This document shows, piece by piece, positions 52,640 through 55,765 of a stretch of DNA of 55,765 bases. Source of the stretch: Flavobacterium azizsancarii (GTDB lineage: Bacteria > Bacteroidota > Bacteroidia > Flavobacteriales > Flavobacteriaceae); assembly GCF_027980145.1 (NCBI RefSeq), contig NZ_JAMZNK010000037.1:1-55765 (forward strand). Reading direction: 5' to 3'. Below the pieces are notes generated by a model that worked only from the letters and a program-made list of their open reading frames with translations, did not search any database and was not told where the DNA came from. The position numbers and the translations under genes were made by a program. The first letter of the stretch is position 1, and each line of letters opens with the position of its first letter.

Positions 52640-52707
52640 TAGTGCTATAAATCACACAGATACATGATCACTGTCATTTCCCTGGCTATTATAAAGTCAC
52701 AACTTTG
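52640..52707 (+). promoter_or_regulatory. Tandem CRP/FNR-type boxes and -7 element of BON-6
   Basis: Box 1 is TAGTGCTATAAATCACAC (52640-52657), box 2 is ACATGATCACTGTCATTT (52662-52679), and TTTG is at 52704-52707 in ACAACTTTGC. Spacings of 22 and 29 bp are kept, though box 1 ends CACAC. The rest of 52409-52776 is AT-rich with no gene. Confidence 0.75.
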
Positions 52708-52776
52708 CTGTTAGGAAATTATCTGAAAGCTCCTTAAAGTAAGGTACTCAAATGATATAAAGTTAACAGTTATATA

Positions 52777-53448
52777 ATGAAAACAAATCAGGAATTACAA
52801 AAAGATGTACAGGATGCTATGAAATGGCAGCCGTCCCTTCATGCTGCTGAAATTGGTGTAACGGTAAAAGACGCTATAGTAACCCTAACAGGTACTGTTG
52901 ACGGATACTACAAAAAAACAGAGGCAGAAACAGCTGCCAAAGGAGTAGCGGGCGTTAATGCTGTGGTGGAAGAAATCAATGTTAAATATCCCAGCAATTT
53001 TTTAAAAACCAATAATGAAATTGCTGCCGAGGTAGTAAAAGCATTAAAAGATGACAGGTCTGTTCCTAATAATCAGATCAACGTAAAAGTAGAGGATGGA
53101 TGGGTTACCCTTGATGGCGAACTTGCATGGCACTACCAAAAAGACGCAGCTAAAAGTGCTGTAGCCAGACTTTCAGGTGTTAAAGGTATAACCAACGATA
53201 TAAACATCAAATCAGAAGCACATGATACCCTTGAAAAAAAACGTGTTGAGGATGCTTTTACAAGACATTGGTCCATTAATGCAGAAGATATAACCGTATC
53301 TGTATCAGGAACAAAAATAACCCTTACCGGTACAGTTACCTCTTTATACCAAAAAGATGAGGCTGCCCGTATTGCCTGGGATACCCCTGGAGTATGGAGT
53401 GTGGAAAATAATCTGGTGGTGGAATATGATTATGCGCTAATCGACTAA
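52777..53448 (+). CDS. Triple-BON-domain protein 6
   Basis: 223 aa, three BON domains (about 2-72, 78-150, 155-219) with motifs VTVKDAIVTLTG, VKVEDGWVTLDG and VSVSGTKITLTG. Ends in VVEYDYALID. No signal peptide. Closest to BON-4 and BON-5. Its own box promoter and a terminator make it monocistronic. Confidence 0.88.
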   Translation: MKTNQELQKDVQDAMKWQPSLHAAEIGVTVKDAIVTLTGTVDGYYKKTEAETAAKGVAGVNAVVEEINVKYPSNFLKTNNEIAAEVVKALKDDRSVPNNQINVKVEDGWVTLDGELAWHYQKDAAKSAVARLSGVKGITNDINIKSEAHDTLEKKRVEDAFTRHWSINAEDITVSVSGTKITLTGTVTSLYQKDEAARIAWDTPGVWSVENNLVVEYDYALID

Positions 53449-53457
53449 TACGTAGGG

Positions 53458-53485
53458 TCGGGAGCATATACTCCCGATTTCTTTT
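53458..53485 (+). terminator. Hairpin terminator of BON-6
   Basis: Arms TCGGGAG and CTCCCGA with a 6-nt loop, then TTTCTTTT. Located 10 bp after the stop. Confidence 0.85.
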
Positions 53486-53588
53486 ACTGGAATATTGATT
53501 TATTTGCTTCGGGGCTCATACTTGTATTATTCGTCCTTAGTTTAGGTAAAAGATGAAAATAGAAAATAGACCAATAAATAAAAATATT

Positions 53589-54584
53589 ATGAATAAAGTA
53601 ATTCTTTTAGCAAAGCGTCCTGTTGGAAAACCAGCTTTAAATGATTTTAAATTGATTACAGAACAAATACCAGTTGTCTCAGAGGGTGAGATCTTATTAA
53701 AATCATTATATATTTCTGTAGATCCCTACCTGCGTGGAAGGATGAATGATATCAAATCTTATGTGCCGCCTTTCGAATTAAATAAGCCCATACAATCAGC
53801 TGTTATAGCAGAGGTTGTGGAAAGTAAAAATGCTGATTTTAAAACAGGGACCTTTGTTTCAGGTAATCTGGACTGGAAAGAATATCAGGTTTCTAAGGGA
53901 AAAGGCCTAACTAAAATTACCGATCAGGGGAGTGGGCTTTCTGTATATCTGGGGATTTTAGGGATGACAGGCCTGACAGCTTATTTGGGACTTATACAAG
54001 CGGGCAAGCCAAAAGCAGGTGAAACCCTGGTGATATCTGGAGCCGCTGGGGCAGTTGGCAGTGTTGTGGGACAGATAGGCAAACTTCTTGGATGCAGAGT
54101 TGTGGGAATTACAGGTTCTGACCAAAAAGTAACACTCCTGGAATCAAAATTTAAATTTGATCACGCCATTAATTACAAAACTGTTACCGATCTTAATGAG
54201 GCTGTTAAAAAATACTGCCCCCAGGGTGTAGATGTGTACTTTGACAATGTTGGGGGAGAGATATCCGATGCTGTACTGGCCAATATTAATAAATATGCCA
54301 GACTGCCGGTGTGCGGTGCTATTTCACTCTACAATAATACTGCCGCGGCAACAGGACCGCGTTTACAGCCTTTACTATTGACTAAGAGCGCTACAATGAC
54401 TGGTTTTATAGTTAGCGATTTTACAGAACATTTCGCTGAGACGCAAAAAAAAATGACTTCATGGTTTAAAGAAGGCAAGCTTATCTATAGTGAAACAATA
54501 ATCGAAGGCTTTGATAATATCCCACAGGCATTTCTGGATTTGTTTGAAGGAACCAATCAGGGTAAAATGATAGTTAAAATTTAG
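53589..54584 (+). CDS. NADPH-dependent MDR-family reductase (curcumin-reductase/PTGR-like)
   Basis: 331 aa from the ATG at 53589. A start 12 codons upstream at 53553 is possible. Medium-chain dehydrogenase without catalytic zinc: YISVDPYLRGRMND (37-50 region), the NADPH motif SGAAGAVGSVVGQIGK, GSDQK (phosphate site) and FDNVGGE. This matches the leukotriene B4 dehydrogenase/CurA group, which reduces alkenal or alkenone double bonds and detoxifies reactive electrophiles. Single gene between BON-6 and BON-7. Confidence 0.9.
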   Translation: MNKVILLAKRPVGKPALNDFKLITEQIPVVSEGEILLKSLYISVDPYLRGRMNDIKSYVPPFELNKPIQSAVIAEVVESKNADFKTGTFVSGNLDWKEYQVSKGKGLTKITDQGSGLSVYLGILGMTGLTAYLGLIQAGKPKAGETLVISGAAGAVGSVVGQIGKLLGCRVVGITGSDQKVTLLESKFKFDHAINYKTVTDLNEAVKKYCPQGVDVYFDNVGGEISDAVLANINKYARLPVCGAISLYNNTAAATGPRLQPLLLTKSATMTGFIVSDFTEHFAETQKKMTSWFKEGKLIYSETIIEGFDNIPQAFLDLFEGTNQGKMIVKI

Positions 54585-54737
54585 AAAATTAACATCTCAG
54601 GGCAAATAGAGAATTTAATATCCGAAAACTGGAAACTCGAAAAATAAAGAAATTACGGATCACACAAATTATTATTGGGCATAAAAAAACAGTATTGACT
54701 AATGACTATTATTTGAGAGAAATAAAAAACTTTGCTT

Positions 54738-55409
54738 ATGAAAACAGATTCAGAATTACAAAAAAAAGTACAGGCTGCCCTGAATTGGATACCCTCATTA
54801 CAATCGTCAAAAATAGTGATAGGGGTTAGAAGCGGCGTAGTGACCCTTACGGGAATAGTTGATACTTTTGGTGAAAAAATAGAGGCAGAAAATGCAGTAA
54901 AAAATGTTATGGGTGTAAAAGATGTTGTTGTAAAAATGGAAGTTCCAACTCATGTCACATCGCCTGAATCCCATAGCAAACTTTTCAAACAAATCATGAG
55001 CGTCTTAGATAATAACTGGTCTATACCCAGAAGCAGTATAGAGGTAAAGTTAGAAAATGGAAAGGTAACCCTTACCGGAGTAGTGCCATATCTTTATCAA
55101 AAGTTCTCGGCTCAGGCATTTTTAGGATATATTAAGGGGGTCAAAAGTATCACTAACGATATTATAGTCCAATCTAAACTTCACGACACTGTTGAACAAA
55201 GGGACGTTGAGCAGGCTCTTGCACGAAACTGGTCAATCAGGTCTAAAGATATAATGGTAAAAGTGGATGGGGCTACTGTCAGGTTATCAGGCATTGTTTC
55301 ATCCTTATATCAAAAGCAAGAAGCTGGTTATATTGCCTCTAAAGCTCCGGGGATAACATTAGTAGACAACAGATTGATTGTTCATTTCAATTACAAAAAA
55401 ATAGCTTAA
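54738..55409 (+). CDS. Triple-BON-domain protein 7
   Basis: 223 aa from the ATG at 54738 (MKTDSELQKKVQ). A TTG two codons upstream was rejected. Three BON domains (about 2-72, 80-150, 156-219) with motifs IGVRSGVVTLTG, VKLENGKVTLTG and VKVDGATVRLSG. No signal peptide. It is the most divergent of the group (DTFGEKIEAENA, the W of DGWVTL in domain 2 replaced by K). No box promoter is seen upstream; weak -7-like ATTATTTG at 54708-54715. Confidence 0.85.
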   Translation: MKTDSELQKKVQAALNWIPSLQSSKIVIGVRSGVVTLTGIVDTFGEKIEAENAVKNVMGVKDVVVKMEVPTHVTSPESHSKLFKQIMSVLDNNWSIPRSSIEVKLENGKVTLTGVVPYLYQKFSAQAFLGYIKGVKSITNDIIVQSKLHDTVEQRDVEQALARNWSIRSKDIMVKVDGATVRLSGIVSSLYQKQEAGYIASKAPGITLVDNRLIVHFNYKKIA

Positions 55410-55473
55410 AAAATTAGATTGATTTGGTATTTTTAATTCCATATTTTGATTTGGAGTACAAACATTTTTACGT

Positions 55474-55765
55474 TTAATTTCTTGTTTTTTTGGCTTTGCT
55501 CTTGCTTTGGTGACTTATTTTTTTAAGAAAATATAACTTGTCAATTGTAGCTTCCTTATTGGTTACAATAGTAAAAAGCTCACCCTGAGACAAGGCTACT
55601 TCATCAATTGACAAGTGAGTACCTATATTTTCAGGATAAATAATCCACTCATGCGCATGTTCACGTGGAGCCCACGTACTAAAGGAGCTTAAAAATTTTT
55701 TGTATTGTCTTTGTAATTTTTTCCCATTGACTCCAAAGAAACCTCCAATGGTACGACAGTCAATA
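55474..55765 (-). pseudogene. ISAon1-like transposase fragment (truncated, runs off the window)
   Basis: The frame gives DCRTIGGFFGVNGKKLQRQY, HAHEWIIYPENIGTHLSIDE and ALSQGELFTIVTNKEA, which I recognise as the catalytic ORF of ISAon1-family transposases of Bacteroidota. After NKEA the expected continuation (KGKKGA-type, catalytic core of about 200 aa) is replaced by a short unrelated tail ending KAKKTRN and a stop, so the gene is truncated. The 5' part lies beyond the window. Confidence 0.75.

Noticed and set aside
1..55765. CRISPR arrays, tRNA or rRNA genes, phage structural genes
   Set aside because: I found no regular direct-repeat array, no tRNA-like cloverleaf, no rRNA stretch and no phage genes in the window.

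Overview
The window looks like a chromosomal accessory or stress-response region of a Flavobacterium-like Bacteroidota. It is AT-rich. Many candidate -7 elements have the TAnnTTTG or AACTTTG form typical of this phylum. Its protein families (DUF3570/DUF4266, DUF6544, DUF6629, the small protein that precedes CusA pumps, GH130) point the same way. I see no rRNA, tRNA or CRISPR array. Both edges carry insertion-sequence debris: an IS21-type end at 1-111 and a truncated ISAon1-like transposase at 55474-55765.

Layout. 1-6.8 kb holds an IS-truncated lipoprotein copy, a thioredoxin/ApbE/DUF4266/DUF3570 operon, a VIT1/CCC1-type transporter, a DUF2231-like membrane protein, and the leftover front of a CusA-type efflux operon. 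7-12.4 kb holds a membrane protein, BON-1, a lone receiver and a CheB-CheR-PAS-kinase hybrid. 12.5-17.6 kb holds oleate hydratase, BON-2 and three membrane proteins. 17.5-23.5 kb is a probable six-gene operon on the minus strand: BON-3, two small proteins, a universal stress protein, a P-type ATPase and an AI-2E transporter. 23.6-26.2 kb holds D-lactate dehydrogenase and phosphoglycerate mutase on a divergent promoter. 26.2-31.9 kb holds a glycosyltransferase and GH130 pair, BON-4, a YflT-like stress protein and a broken BON copy. 32.2-34.4 kb is a PAS kinase with a REC-CRP response regulator. 34.5-42.6 kb holds an L,D-transpeptidase, an H1-like protein, a porin, YceI and Dps-like operon, and an Mla lipid-transport operon. 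42.7-46.6 kb holds BON-5, DUF1003, an aldehyde dehydrogenase, a lipoprotein and a membrane protein. 46.8-55.4 kb holds a sugar-active trio, a Crp/Fnr regulator, isocitrate dehydrogenase, DUF983, BON-6, a quinone-reductase-like enzyme and BON-7.

The most striking result is regulatory. Ten promoters share two CRP/FNR-type palindromic boxes (core RTG-N7-TCAYTT). The boxes repeat every 22 bp, and the last TCA(C/T)TT lies exactly 29 bp upstream of the TTTG of the -7 element. An eleventh, divergent promoter uses the same boxes with a 28-bp distance. These promoters precede BON-1, -2, -3 and -6, the broken BON copy with the YflT operon, the LdhA operon, GpmA, Dps/YceI/porin, the Mla operon, the lipoprotein/aldehyde dehydrogenase/DUF1003/BON-5 operon and a membrane protein. 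The REC-CRP fusion at 33358-34410 is the best candidate regulator, and the Crp/Fnr protein at 49855-50550 is the alternative.

My reading (inference) is a locally clustered regulon for envelope, redox and starvation stress. It would use seven cytosolic triple-BON proteins of unknown mechanism, and would add envelope maintenance (Mla, L,D-transpeptidase, porin), fermentation and central carbon enzymes (LdhA, GpmA, Icd, aldehyde dehydrogenase), reserve-carbohydrate enzymes and ion transport.
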